DNA of 7,570 nt from Cellulomonadaceae bacterium (GCA_031282935.1 JAITCS010000079.1:1-7570); one strand, 5' to 3'; counted from the stretch's first letter, positions 1 to 6,309 are shown. Program-made: numbers and translations. Notes: generated by a model not told the origin, from the letters alone.

Positions 1-679
1 TGGTCATAATCTCTTCATCGGTGAGGGTGTCGAGATATGCCTTTTGCATGACGACGGCCTGCAAAACATTAGTCCAGTCGGTTAAGCGGGGCCTGGTGAA
101 CTCGGCTGTAACCTGATTACCGTTGACGGTGATGTCGCCGATTAGGCCCTGGGGGTCCAGCGTGTGCTGACCGTCAACCACGGTGTCGCGGCTTACCATT
201 AAAGTGGCGGCGATATCGTCCGCAGTGAATGGGGTGCCGTCCGACCAAGTGACCCCGTCGCGCGCCGTCAAGGTCACGGCAGTGTAATCGTCATTCCACT
301 GGTAATCGGAAACCAGCCACGGCGTGATCTGGGAAGTGTCGAGCCGGTTGATGATGGCCATCGGTTCTAGCCGGACTCGGTTATACGCGAGAATCTGGCC
401 AGTAGAGGTGGGCATCCACGGGTTGTCGGTGCGGACGTTGTTTTGGCCCTGCACCACCATGCCAACGTTAATCGCGGCGTCGGCCGGGCAAGCTCCAGTG
501 CCGCCGGTTTCGGTTACGTTACCGCCGCCGCCGGGGGTTGCGTCTGTGCCGGGAGAGGTGGCTGCCGAGTCGGGTCGGGTCGCGATACCGCCGCTATTGC
601 CGGTGCCACAGGCTCCGAGAACAAGAATTGCGCCGGTTATCAAGGCGGTGAACTTTGTCGCCCGCATATCATTAGCCAT
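1..679 (-). CDS. ABC transporter substrate-binding lipoprotein, family 5 (peptide/nickel type), 3' end outside window
   Basis: The visible 226 residues are the N-terminal part of an extracellular solute-binding protein that would hand a ligand, most often an oligopeptide, to an ABC importer. The start MANDMRATKF is followed by a hydrophobic stretch and the lipobox LGAC, so Cys24 should be cleaved and lipidated, anchoring the protein outside the membrane. Residues 25-65 are a Gly/Thr/Ser/Pro-rich linker. From about residue 68 the mature domain begins. WSDGTPFTADDI (residues 145-156) is the family-5 signature, and TPWLVSDYQW (119-128) matches the usual 'LAxSW' region. The ATG at 679 is preceded by AAGGGGG (684-690), a fair Shine-Dalgarno at good spacing; the ATG at codon 5 would lie too far from it. 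The gene is divergent from the NamZ-family gene. Substrate cannot be read from the fragment: dipeptides, oligopeptides, muropeptides or nickel are all possible. Permease and ATPase genes would be expected beyond the left edge. Confidence 0.93.
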   Translation of the reverse strand, partial: MANDMRATKFTALITGAILVLGACGTGNSGGIATRPDSAATSPGTDATPGGGGNVTETGGTGACPADAAINVGMVVQGQNNVRTDNPWMPTSTGQILAYNRVRLEPMAIINRLDTSQITPWLVSDYQWNDDYTAVTLTARDGVTWSDGTPFTADDIAATLMVSRDTVVDGQHTLDPQGLIGDITVNGNQVTAEFTRPRLTDWTNVLQAVVMQKAYLDTLTDEEIMT

Positions 680-812
680 GTGACCCCCTTAACGAATTTG
701 CGGATTAGTTCTACCCTACCCTTACCCTGCGCTTTAGCGCTACCTGAAATGCCTTGGTTTTAAGTGGTGTCTGGCGTCCCCGCGAGGGTGTATTCGCGGT
801 AGGATGATAGTT
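680..812. promoter_or_regulatory. Divergent intergenic control region
   Basis: This spacer must hold the promoters of the binding-protein gene (leftward) and the NamZ-family gene (rightward), since the two start at opposite ends of it. I could not pick convincing -35/-10 pairs. Visible structure: TACCCT-type direct repeats at 712-728 (GGGTA/AGGGTA on the minus strand); the dyad GCGCT-TT-AGCGC at 729-740, overlapping the 8-base palindrome TAGCGCTA (735-742); and the inverted repeat CCGCGA-N8-TCGCGG at 780-799, which ends next to the ribosome binding site of the rightward gene. The dyads are good candidates for repressor or activator sites, but no known operator consensus was recognised. Confidence 0.5.
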
Positions 813-1958
813 ATGGCCAAAGTAGCGCTGGGAATTGACCGATTAGACCGATATTTACCAATGTTTGAAGGGAAACGTGTGGGGTTGATTACAAATCCCA
901 CGGGCACCGATAGTGCGCTTCGCAGCACGATAGATATTCTGGACGAACACACAAATCTGGTGGCGCTTTTCTCGCCCGAACACGGGGTGCGCGGCGATAT
1001 TGAGGCTGGGCAAAAGGTTTCCGATTATGTTGATGAGCGCACTAGTATTCCCGTATATACTTTGTATGGGGATTCCAAAAAGCCCACTGCTAAGATGTTG
1101 GCGGGCCTAGACATTTTGGCGATAGATATTCAGGATGTGGGATCGCGTTTCTACACTTACCTGTACACGATGGCTTACTGTATGCAGGCCTGCGCAGAAT
1201 TAGGTAAAGAGTTTGTGGTTTTTGACCGGCCCAATCCGGTGGGGGGAATTACCGTTGACGGCAACGTTGTCGAGCCGGGCTTCACCTCGTTTGTTGGGTT
1301 GTACCCAATCCCGCAGCGCTACGGTTTGACCTTTGGGGAAATTGCCGCGCTGTTCAATAACGAGTTTGCTATTGGCTGCAACCTTACCGTAATTCCGATG
1401 GAGGGGTGGACGCGGGACATGTATTGGCGGGACACCGGCCTACCCTGGGTGGCGCCCTCACCCAATATGCCGACCCCGGAAACCGCAATCGGATACAACG
1501 CCACTTGTCTTTTTGAGGGCACCAATGTATCCGAGGGGCGAGGCACCACTAAACCGTTCGAGTTTGTGGGGGCGCCGTGGCTGGACGCTGGGAAATTAGC
1601 CGACACCATGAATGGTTTGGAGTTGGCGGGCGCGCATTTCCGGCCCGTCTATTTTACGCCCACGTTTTCTAAGCACGCTGGGGTTTTGTGTCAAGGTATC
1701 CAACTTCATGTGTTGGATAAAGATAAGTTCCAGCCCTCACAAACCGCTTTACACTTATTGCATGAGGTGAAAAAGCAGAACCCTGCCGAATTCGAGTTCC
1801 TGCCCGCGTTTAGCGCGAAAGGCAAACCCTTCATAGATTACCTAAACGGTTGCGACCAACTGCGTACTACCTCGTTTGACCCTGAAGCAGTGGCCGCCGC
1901 CTGGCAAAAAGAGGCAGCGCAATTTGGTGAATTGAAGAAGAAGTATGAGATTTACTAA
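813..1958 (+). CDS. namZ: Exo-beta-N-acetylmuramidase homologue NamZ (DUF1343 / YbbC family)
   Basis: A 381-residue full-length DUF1343 protein. Characterised members (Bacillus subtilis NamZ, formerly YbbC; glycoside hydrolase family GH171) cleave terminal N-acetylmuramic acid from the non-reducing end of peptidoglycan fragments. Conserved family blocks are present in order: GLITNPTG (24-31), FSPEHGVRGD (53-62; its Glu lies in the proposed active site), DIQDVGSRFYTY (105-116), DRPNPVGG (138-145), SPNMPTPETA (216-225) and EGTNVSEGRGTTKPFE (235-250). The first is in the Rossmann-like N-terminal part; the last two flank the substrate cleft. I chose ATG 813 because AGGA (801-804) sits 8 bases before it; an in-frame ATG at 804 has no ribosome binding site. 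No signal peptide or membrane segment is visible, so the enzyme should be cytoplasmic, unlike the secreted Bacillus protein. It is the only plus-strand gene and converges on secG. Exact substrate is inferred from the family. Confidence 0.9.
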   Translation: MAKVALGIDRLDRYLPMFEGKRVGLITNPTGTDSALRSTIDILDEHTNLVALFSPEHGVRGDIEAGQKVSDYVDERTSIPVYTLYGDSKKPTAKMLAGLDILAIDIQDVGSRFYTYLYTMAYCMQACAELGKEFVVFDRPNPVGGITVDGNVVEPGFTSFVGLYPIPQRYGLTFGEIAALFNNEFAIGCNLTVIPMEGWTRDMYWRDTGLPWVAPSPNMPTPETAIGYNATCLFEGTNVSEGRGTTKPFEFVGAPWLDAGKLADTMNGLELAGAHFRPVYFTPTFSKHAGVLCQGIQLHVLDKDKFQPSQTALHLLHEVKKQNPAEFEFLPAFSAKGKPFIDYLNGCDQLRTTSFDPEAVAAAWQKEAAQFGELKKKYEIY

Positions 1959-1964
1959 CCGCAG

Positions 1965-2210
1965 CTAAACCGTAACGGAAGTAAGTATCCCGAGCAGCAC
2001 AATCAGCACAAACCAAGTGACCGCGAAAGCGATGGTTATACGGTTCAGGTTGCGCTCTGCCACACCAGACGAGCCAGCGCCTGAGGAGATACCGCCACCG
2101 AACATATCTGACAGACCACCGCCCTTGCCCTTGTGCAGCAACACGAGCAGCACAACAATAACGCTCGTGATCACAAGCAGGATATCGAGAATAATTCTGA
2201 GCGCAGTCAT
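1965..2210 (-). CDS. secG: Preprotein translocase subunit SecG
   Basis: An 81-residue accessory subunit of the SecYEG channel, which helps SecA-driven export of unfolded proteins across the cytoplasmic membrane. It shows the typical two-helix layout: transmembrane segment one at about residues 4-25, then the loop HKGKGGGLSDMFGGG (26-40), a Gly/Ser stretch, AERNLNRIT (51-59) and transmembrane segment two at about 59-77. Length and loop match actinobacterial SecG. ATG 2210 gives the normal N-terminus; an in-frame GTG at 2231 would add seven unlikely residues. Neither start has a Shine-Dalgarno. A TATGCT box (2220-2225 on the minus strand) lies 9 bases before the ATG, so a leaderless transcript from a local promoter is possible. 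It is the last gene of the gap-pgk-tpiA-secG cluster, separated from tpiA by 145 bases containing strong dyads, and its stop lies 6 bases from the stop of the convergent NamZ-family gene. Confidence 0.94.
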   Translation of the reverse strand: MTALRIILDILLVITSVIVVLLVLLHKGKGGGLSDMFGGGISSGAGSSGVAERNLNRITIAFAVTWFVLIVLLGILTSVTV

Positions 2211-2230
2211 AGTGTGATAAGCATAGCGCA

Positions 2231-2279
2231 CCTATGTTGCTGGTCGTTGCGAACAGGTCACATTCGACCAGCAACTAGG
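2231..2279 (-). promoter_or_regulatory. Long hairpin in the tpiA-secG spacer
   Basis: GTTGCTGGTCG (2236-2246) and CGACCAGCAAC (2265-2275) form a perfect 11-base-pair inverted repeat around an 18-base loop. CCTA (2231-2234) and TAGG (2276-2279) extend it to 15 pairs with one bulged base. In RNA from the minus strand it would fold downstream of tpiA and just ahead of secG. It is not followed by a run of U, so it is not a classic intrinsic terminator; it could be an attenuator, an RNase-processing or 3'-stability element, or a protein-binding dyad. A weaker 6-base inverted repeat, GTCATC (2313-2318) / GATGAC (2336-2341), lies closer to the tpiA stop. No credible gene is present between 2211 and 2355. 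Confidence 0.6.
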
Positions 2280-2355
2280 CGCGCTGCGCTCGCTCCTTTA
2301 CTGAAGCAAACCGTCATCCTTGCTTTGGATTGCTCGATGACAGGTGTTGGTTTGG

Positions 2356-3141
2356 CTAGAACTGGACGATTTTTGCGAATTCGACTGGGTCAAGAGAAGC
2401 GCCGCCCACGAGGGCGCCGTCCACATCCGCTTCGGCCATGATCTCGGAAACGTTGGAGGACTTGACCGAACCGCCATACAGAATCCGCATGTTGGCAGCC
2501 ACCTCCGGGCCGTACATGTCAGCCACGGCAGCGCGGCACGCTCCGATAACCTCTTGCGCGTCCGCTGGGGTGGCCACTTCACCAGTTCCGATGGCCCAGA
2601 CCGGCTCGTAAGCGATAACCACATGCTTGAGCTGCTCAGGGGTTAGCCCCGCCAAGGAACCCTTGAGCGAGTTGACCGTGTAAGGCACGTGCTGGCCGGC
2701 TTTGCGAATGTCCAAGCCCTCGCCCACGCACACAATCGCGGTAATACCCGCATCTGCAAGCGCCTTGGTCTTGGCGTTCACCAACTCATCTGTTTCCCCA
2801 TGATATTGGCGCCGCTCCGAGTGCCCCACTGCGCAGTAAGTCGCGCCGAGTTTGGACAACATTCCTGCCGAAATGTCGCCCGTGTATGCCCCCGAGGCGT
2901 GCTCGGAAACGTCCTGGGCGCCGTACTTGAGGTCAAGTTTGTCGCCGTCAATCAGCGTCTGCACCGACCGCAAATCAGTGAAAGGCACCAGAACTACGGC
3001 CTCAACCTTGTCGGAATCATAATCGTTATCACGCAGTTGCTGGTCAAGTTCTTGCACCGTGGCGATGGCGGCCAAGTGGTCAAGGTTCATCTTCCAGTTG
3101 CCCGCGATCAGCGGCAACCGACCCGAGTGTGAAGCGCCCAT
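2356..3141 (-). CDS. tpiA: Triosephosphate isomerase
   Basis: A 261-residue cytoplasmic TIM-barrel enzyme that interconverts dihydroxyacetone phosphate and glyceraldehyde 3-phosphate in glycolysis and gluconeogenesis. All catalytic elements are visible: Lys17 in GNWKMN (14-19), His107 in VGHSERR (105-111), and the base Glu179 in [11 protein letters not shown] (177-187), which also includes the mobile loop 6. Phosphate-binding segments YGGSVKSSN (222-230) and GALVGGASL (242-250) are intact. Length is normal. The ATG overlaps the TAA of pgk as TAATG, and there is no Shine-Dalgarno in the preceding coding sequence, so translation probably depends on ribosomes finishing pgk. It is followed by a structured 145-base spacer and then secG. 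No missing residue or frameshift was seen. Confidence 0.98.
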   Translation of the reverse strand: MGASHSGRLPLIAGNWKMNLDHLAAIATVQELDQQLRDNDYDSDKVEAVVLVPFTDLRSVQTLIDGDKLDLKYGAQDVSEHASGAYTGDISAGMLSKLGATYCAVGHSERRQYHGETDELVNAKTKALADAGITAIVCVGEGLDIRKAGQHVPYTVNSLKGSLAGLTPEQLKHVVIAYEPVWAIGTGEVATPADAQEVIGACRAAVADMYGPEVAANMRILYGGSVKSSNVSEIMAEADVDGALVGGASLDPVEFAKIVQF

Positions 3142-4361
3142 TAGCCGAGCACGTCAATTCCAGGCAGAACCTTGCCCTCTAGCAGTTCAAGCGAAGCCCC
3201 ACCACCAGTGGAAATGTGGCTGAAATCGCTGTCCCCGTAATTGAGGGTGTTCACGGCTGCAGCGGAGTCGCCACCGCCCACAACGGTGAACGCGCCGCTG
3301 TTCTTGGCGCTGATCATGCCGTCCATCACCGCTCGGGTGCCCCCAGCGTACTCAGGACGCTCAAACACGCCCATCGGGCCGTTCCACGCAATCGTCTTGG
3401 CATCGGCGAGTTCGTCAGCGAAGAGTTTGCCGGTTTCGGGGCCGATGTCCAAAGCCATCTGGGTGGCCGGAATATCGGACACCTTATACACATCATTCGA
3501 GGCCGGGCCGTCGAAAGACTCAGCGGTAACCACGTCCACGGGCAGCACAATCTTGGTGCCCTTCGCCTCGGCCTTAGCCAGGTAACCCTTGACGGTTTCG
3601 AGTTGGTCATCCTCGACCCGCGAGGTGCCCACATCGTAGCCCTTCGCCTTGAGGAAGGTGTTGGCCATAGCGCCACCGATAAGAATCTTATCGCTCTTGT
3701 CAATCAGGTTGTCAATCACGCCGAGCTTGTCGCTCACCTTAGCCCCGCCCAAAACCACGGCGTAAGGGCGCTGCGGGTTGGTGGTGGCACGGGACAGCGA
3801 ATCAACCTCTTTGAACACGAGGTCACCGGCGGCAGCCGACGGGATGGCCTTGGCAACATCATAGACGGAGGCCTGCTTGCGGTGTACCACACCGAAACCG
3901 TCAGACACATAGGCGGAAGCGCCCGTGGCGTCCACCAACTCGTTCGCCAGGGTTTCGCGAGCGGCGGCGTCCTTGGAGGTTTCGCGCGGGTCGAAACGCA
4001 CGTTCTCCAGCATGGCGACTTGGCCGGGCTGGAGGGCGGCAACGGTCGCCTTGGCGGAGGGGCCGGACAGATCGGCAGCGACCGGTACAGTCTGGCCGAT
4101 CAGTTCGCCCAAGCGGGCGGCGGTGGGCTTGACGCTGTACTTGTCCTCGTACTCGAACACGTCGCCGGAAGGCGCCGGACGGCCCAGGTGCGCGGTCACA
4201 ACGACCTTGGCGCCCCGGTCGGTGAGCTTCTTGATGGTGGGCACGGCGGCGCGGATGCGGGTGTCGTCAGTGATGACGCCATCCTTCATCGGCACGTTGA
4301 AATCGGAGCGCACCAGAACGGTTTTGCCGTTCAGGTCGCCGAGGTCTTCAATAGTCTTCAT
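3141..4361 (-). CDS. pgk: Phosphoglycerate kinase
   Basis: A 406-residue two-domain cytoplasmic kinase that transfers a phosphate from 1,3-bisphosphoglycerate to ADP, giving 3-phosphoglycerate and ATP. The N-terminal substrate domain carries VRSDFNVP (17-24), HLGRP (58-62), LENVRF (118-123) and DGFGVVHR (154-161). The C-terminal nucleotide domain carries LGGAKVSDK (204-212), WNGPMGVFE (326-334), GGGDSAAAV (362-370) and [15 protein letters not shown] (382-396). Length and motifs are those of a normal bacterial enzyme. I chose ATG 4361 because GGAG (4367-4370) precedes it at good spacing; a TTG at 4373 would extend the protein by four residues and would destroy that ribosome binding site placement. 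It lies 90 bases after gap, separated by a strong hairpin, and overlaps tpiA by one base (TAATG), so pgk and tpiA should be made together. Confidence 0.98.
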   Translation of the reverse strand: MKTIEDLGDLNGKTVLVRSDFNVPMKDGVITDDTRIRAAVPTIKKLTDRGAKVVVTAHLGRPAPSGDVFEYEDKYSVKPTAARLGELIGQTVPVAADLSGPSAKATVAALQPGQVAMLENVRFDPRETSKDAAARETLANELVDATGASAYVSDGFGVVHRKQASVYDVAKAIPSAAAGDLVFKEVDSLSRATTNPQRPYAVVLGGAKVSDKLGVIDNLIDKSDKILIGGAMANTFLKAKGYDVGTSRVEDDQLETVKGYLAKAEAKGTKIVLPVDVVTAESFDGPASNDVYKVSDIPATQMALDIGPETGKLFADELADAKTIAWNGPMGVFERPEYAGGTRAVMDGMISAKNSGAFTVVGGGDSAAAVNTLNYGDSDFSHISTGGGASLELLEGKVLPGIDVLG

Positions 4362-4399
4362 ATTTTTCTCCAAATTAGGTTATTTCGTTGAACAAATGA

Positions 4400-4441
4400 G
4401 AAATGGCCGCACGCGAAGTCAAATCGCAGTGCGGCCATTTC
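4400..4441 (-). promoter_or_regulatory. Strong hairpin in the gap-pgk spacer (attenuator, processing or stability element)
   Basis: GAAATGGCCGCAC (4400-4412) and GTGCGGCCATTTC (4429-4441) form a perfect 13-base-pair stem. GCGA (4413-4416) and TCGC (4424-4427) extend it by four pairs past one bulged A (4428), leaving the 7-base loop AGTCAAA. On the minus strand the stem starts 10 bases after the gap stop codon and ends 38 bases before the pgk start. The sequence after it (TCATTTGTTC) is T-rich but interrupted, so it may terminate only part of the transcripts, or protect the 3' end of a gap-only mRNA. Either would let gap be made in excess of pgk and tpiA. Confidence 0.7.
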
Positions 4442-4451
4442 AGGTCAAACC

Positions 4452-5474
4452 CTAGAGGCCCTTAGAGGCAAGGAGCAGAGCCACATCCACCATACGGTTG
4501 GAGTAACCCATCTCGTTGTCGTACCAAGAGCAAACGGTGACCAACTGCTCGCCGTCCACGTCGATGATCTTGGTGAGGCCAGCGTCGAAGATCGAGCTGT
4601 GCGGGTTGCCTACGATGTCGGAGGAAACAATCGGATCCTCGGTGTACTCAAGAATGCCCTTCATCGGACCCTCAGCAGCCGCTTTCATGGCCGAGTTGAT
4701 CTGATCCTTGGTGACGTTCTTCTTCAGGCGGCAGGTGAGCTCAGTGATGGAGCCGGTGAGCACCGGAACGCGCACCGCGAAGCCATCGAGCTTGCCGTTG
4801 AGCGACGGGATAACCTCACCGATTGCCTTGGCAGCACCAGTCTTGGTAGGCACGATGTTGTTCGCAGCGGCACGGCCACGGCGCAGGTCAGAGTGCGGGG
4901 AATCCACGAGGTTCTGATCGGCGGTGTAAGCGTGGATGGTGGTCATGAAGCCTTCGATGATACCGAAGTTGTCATCCAGCACCTTAGCGAACGGAGCCAA
5001 GCAGTTGGTGGTACAAGATGCGTTGGACACCATGTTCATCTTGGCGGCATCGTAAATGCCCTCATTAACGCCCATAACGATGGTGCCGTCAATGTTATCG
5101 CCAGGAACCGAAAGCACAACCTTCTTCGCGCCAGCGTCGAGGTGCTTCTGCAACTGCTCGCCCTTGCGGAAAATGCCAGTACACTCAAGCACAATGTCAG
5201 CGCCGAACTTGAGGTTTGCGGGGTCCTTCTCAGCGTAGATCGGGATCTTCTTGCCGTCAACGATCAGGAACTTGCCGCCCTCATCGTCCTCGTAGGAAAC
5301 CTCGTGACCGAACTTGCCAAACGAAGTGTCATACTTCAGCAAGTGCGCCAAGGTCTTTGGGTCGGTCAGGTCGTTGATACCTACGACATCAAGATCAGCC
5401 TTGCGGTCAATGATGGAACGAAAAACGTTGCGGCCAATGCGGCCGAAGCCGTTGATAGCGACCTTAGCGGTCAT
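4452..5474 (-). CDS. gap: Glyceraldehyde-3-phosphate dehydrogenase, NAD-type
   Basis: A 340-residue cytoplasmic enzyme that oxidises and phosphorylates glyceraldehyde 3-phosphate to 1,3-bisphosphoglycerate. The Rossmann motif INGFGRIGRNVFR (7-19) opens the protein. Asp35 in GINDL (32-36) is the residue expected for NAD rather than NADP binding. The active-site block SNASCTTNCLAP (150-161) has catalytic Cys154, and the partner His181 is in TTIHAYTADQ (178-187). The arginine-containing DLRRGRAAANNIVPT (196-210) and the C-terminal SWYDNEMGYSNRMVD (316-330) are intact. ATG 5474 is preceded by AGGAGGA (5481-5487) with a 6-base spacer, the best ribosome binding site in the window, consistent with very high expression. 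It heads the gap-pgk-tpiA-secG cluster, 160 bases downstream of the DUF2599 gene. Cofactor preference is inferred from Asp35 only. Confidence 0.98.
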   Translation of the reverse strand: MTAKVAINGFGRIGRNVFRSIIDRKADLDVVGINDLTDPKTLAHLLKYDTSFGKFGHEVSYEDDEGGKFLIVDGKKIPIYAEKDPANLKFGADIVLECTGIFRKGEQLQKHLDAGAKKVVLSVPGDNIDGTIVMGVNEGIYDAAKMNMVSNASCTTNCLAPFAKVLDDNFGIIEGFMTTIHAYTADQNLVDSPHSDLRRGRAAANNIVPTKTGAAKAIGEVIPSLNGKLDGFAVRVPVLTGSITELTCRLKKNVTKDQINSAMKAAAEGPMKGILEYTEDPIVSSDIVGNPHSSIFDAGLTKIIDVDGEQLVTVCSWYDNEMGYSNRMVDVALLLASKGL

Positions 5475-5535
5475 CCTTTATCCTCCTATTTTGCGTACCA
5501 GCTTTCGCGGCACACTGTGGGAAACTTCCTCTCGA

Positions 5536-5566
5536 ATCCTAGCGTGTAATCTGTGCCACAGCGCAA
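5536..5566 (-). promoter_or_regulatory. Candidate gap promoter with palindromic sites
   Basis: On the minus strand, TTGCGC (5561-5566) and TAGGAT (5536-5541) could serve as -35 and -10 boxes with a 19-base spacer, slightly longer than ideal. This would start transcription about 55 bases before the gap ATG. The spacer contains the odd palindrome CTGTG-C-CACAG (5551-5561). A second small palindrome, CACA-C-TGTG (5511-5519), lies with its centre 41 bases away, in the presumed 5' leader. Both resemble regulator half-sites of the TGTG/CACA kind, but the spacing is not that of CRP/GlxR-type sites. Confidence 0.4.
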
Positions 5567-5634
5567 GCTATCCGTAATAGTCGGCGTGGCGCAGCGCTTC
5601 GCCGGTCGCAGCACAGCGTTTTAGCCGGATTTCC

Positions 5635-6249
5635 TTACTCCGGATTGCACGCCGCGAGTAGGGTGGCCTGCAAACCTGCGGCTCGCCGCCAAGGTTCCAG
5701 GTTCCAAGTTGGCTTGCTTTGAGCGCCAAGCATGTGGCACAAAAGTTGGTCACGCATACCGGGCACGTTGGCTTCCGGCTCCTTAGATAGCAGGGCCGCC
5801 CAGACCTCTTCCCGCAGCGCCAAACCGTTCTTCCGCACGCACTCCGACGGCTTTACTGCCAGCGAGCGCCCGCCGTCGTGCTGCCCCCATTTCGCGGACA
5901 GAATCAACGGCGCCTCGCACTCCACCGAGCCAGTTGGAATGTTCGGTAGGGTGCCGTGGTCGCGCACATGCCTTAGCACCTCGGGGTCAATGTTTATCTG
6001 CTCCGCTATGTTAACGTCGCCAAGGCGGTTCATAATTTCAGAATCCAACAACCGCTGTACTAGGTCTGAGTTCCGTGCCCGCTGCACCAGATCCCAGTCG
6101 AGGGCGCGATTCACAAAGTCAATGCGTTGCACCTGTTGGCGCGCGGTGGTGCTGCCGACCAGCACGGCGACTGCCAGCCCTAACCCGGTCAGCGCCAAAA
6201 GCGATATTAGTGCCCCCAAGCAGCCCAGCCCGCGTCGTCGTCTAGTCAC
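5635..6249 (-). CDS. Membrane-anchored or secreted DUF2599 protein with a 9-residue-repeat stalk
   Basis: A 204-residue protein of unknown function. It starts with an arginine-rich cytoplasmic tip (RRRRG, 3-7) and one hydrophobic segment (about 10-31), a signal anchor or uncleaved signal peptide that places the rest outside the membrane. Residues 42-95 are six tandem 9-residue units. Residues 110-204 match the actinobacterial DUF2599 domain as I know it: ILSAKWGQHDGGRSLAVKPS (116-135), VPGMRDQLLCH (162-172), TWNLEPWR (181-188) and the terminal CNPE. Cys111, Cys137, Cys171 and Cys201 could form two disulfides. The GTG start at 6249 has AGGG 7 bases upstream; an out-of-frame ATG one base off stops at once. 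It lies after a terminator and before gap, so it may have its own promoter. No enzymatic motif was recognised. Confidence 0.82.
   Translation of the reverse strand: MTRRRRGLGCLGALISLLALTGLGLAVAVLVGSTTARQQVQRIDFVNRALDWDLVQRARNSDLVQRLLDSEIMNRLGDVNIAEQINIDPEVLRHVRDHGTLPNIPTGSVECEAPLILSAKWGQHDGGRSLAVKPSECVRKNGLALREEVWAALLSKEPEANVPGMRDQLLCHMLGAQSKPTWNLEPWRRAAGLQATLLAACNPE
5965..6126 (-). repeat. Six tandem 9-residue (27-base) coding repeats
   Basis: Residues 42-95 of the DUF2599 protein divide without gaps into RIDFVNRAL, DWDLVQRAR, NSDLVQRLL, DSEIMNRLG, DVNIAEQIN and IDPEVLRHV. The shared pattern is an acidic or Asn residue at unit position 3 (four of the first five), an aliphatic/aromatic residue at 4, Val/Met/Ala at 5, and Arg or Gln at 7. 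The units are diverged at DNA level, so this is an old protein repeat rather than a recent tandem duplication. Similar 'VD..LV.R' nonapeptide arrays are known from actinobacterial membrane proteins; their function is not settled. Confidence 0.75.
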
Positions 6250-6309
6250 ATTCGCACCCTATCATCGGCCCTTGCCCAAAGACCCTGCGCCATACCAAAA
6301 CCGGCGGCG

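Noticed and set aside
712..728. G-quadruplex or telomere-like element on the minus strand
   Set aside because: Only three GGG tracts are present in a row; a canonical quadruplex needs four.
324..763. Two plus-strand frames of 119 and 106 residues over the lipoprotein N-terminus
   Set aside because: They lie opposite the signal peptide and linker of the binding protein; the Pro/Val/Ala-rich and Gly-rich runs are complements of its low-complexity linker.
1867..2274. 135-residue minus-strand frame across secG and the end of namZ
   Set aside because: Out of frame with secG, whose two-helix product is clear; the cysteine/tyrosine-rich translation looks random.
2258..2317. 19-codon ORF in the tpiA-secG spacer as a leader peptide
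   Set aside because: No properly spaced ribosome binding site and no stretch of regulatory codons; composition looks accidental.
3216..4391. 391-residue open frame on the plus strand opposite pgk
   Set aside because: It is antisense to an unmistakable pgk, has low-complexity Gly/Val/His composition, and arises from the strong codon bias of pgk.
4599..5549. 316-residue open frame on the plus strand opposite gap
   Set aside because: Antisense shadow of gap with no recognisable domain and no ribosome binding site of note.
5588..5603. GGCG...CGCC near-palindrome as a terminator for the DUF2599 gene
   Set aside because: The two halves meet with no loop, contain a mismatch, and no T-run follows.
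5568..5753. 61-residue minus-strand frame overlapping the end of the DUF2599 gene
   Set aside because: Shifted frame of the conserved DUF2599 C-terminus; no domain and no independent support.
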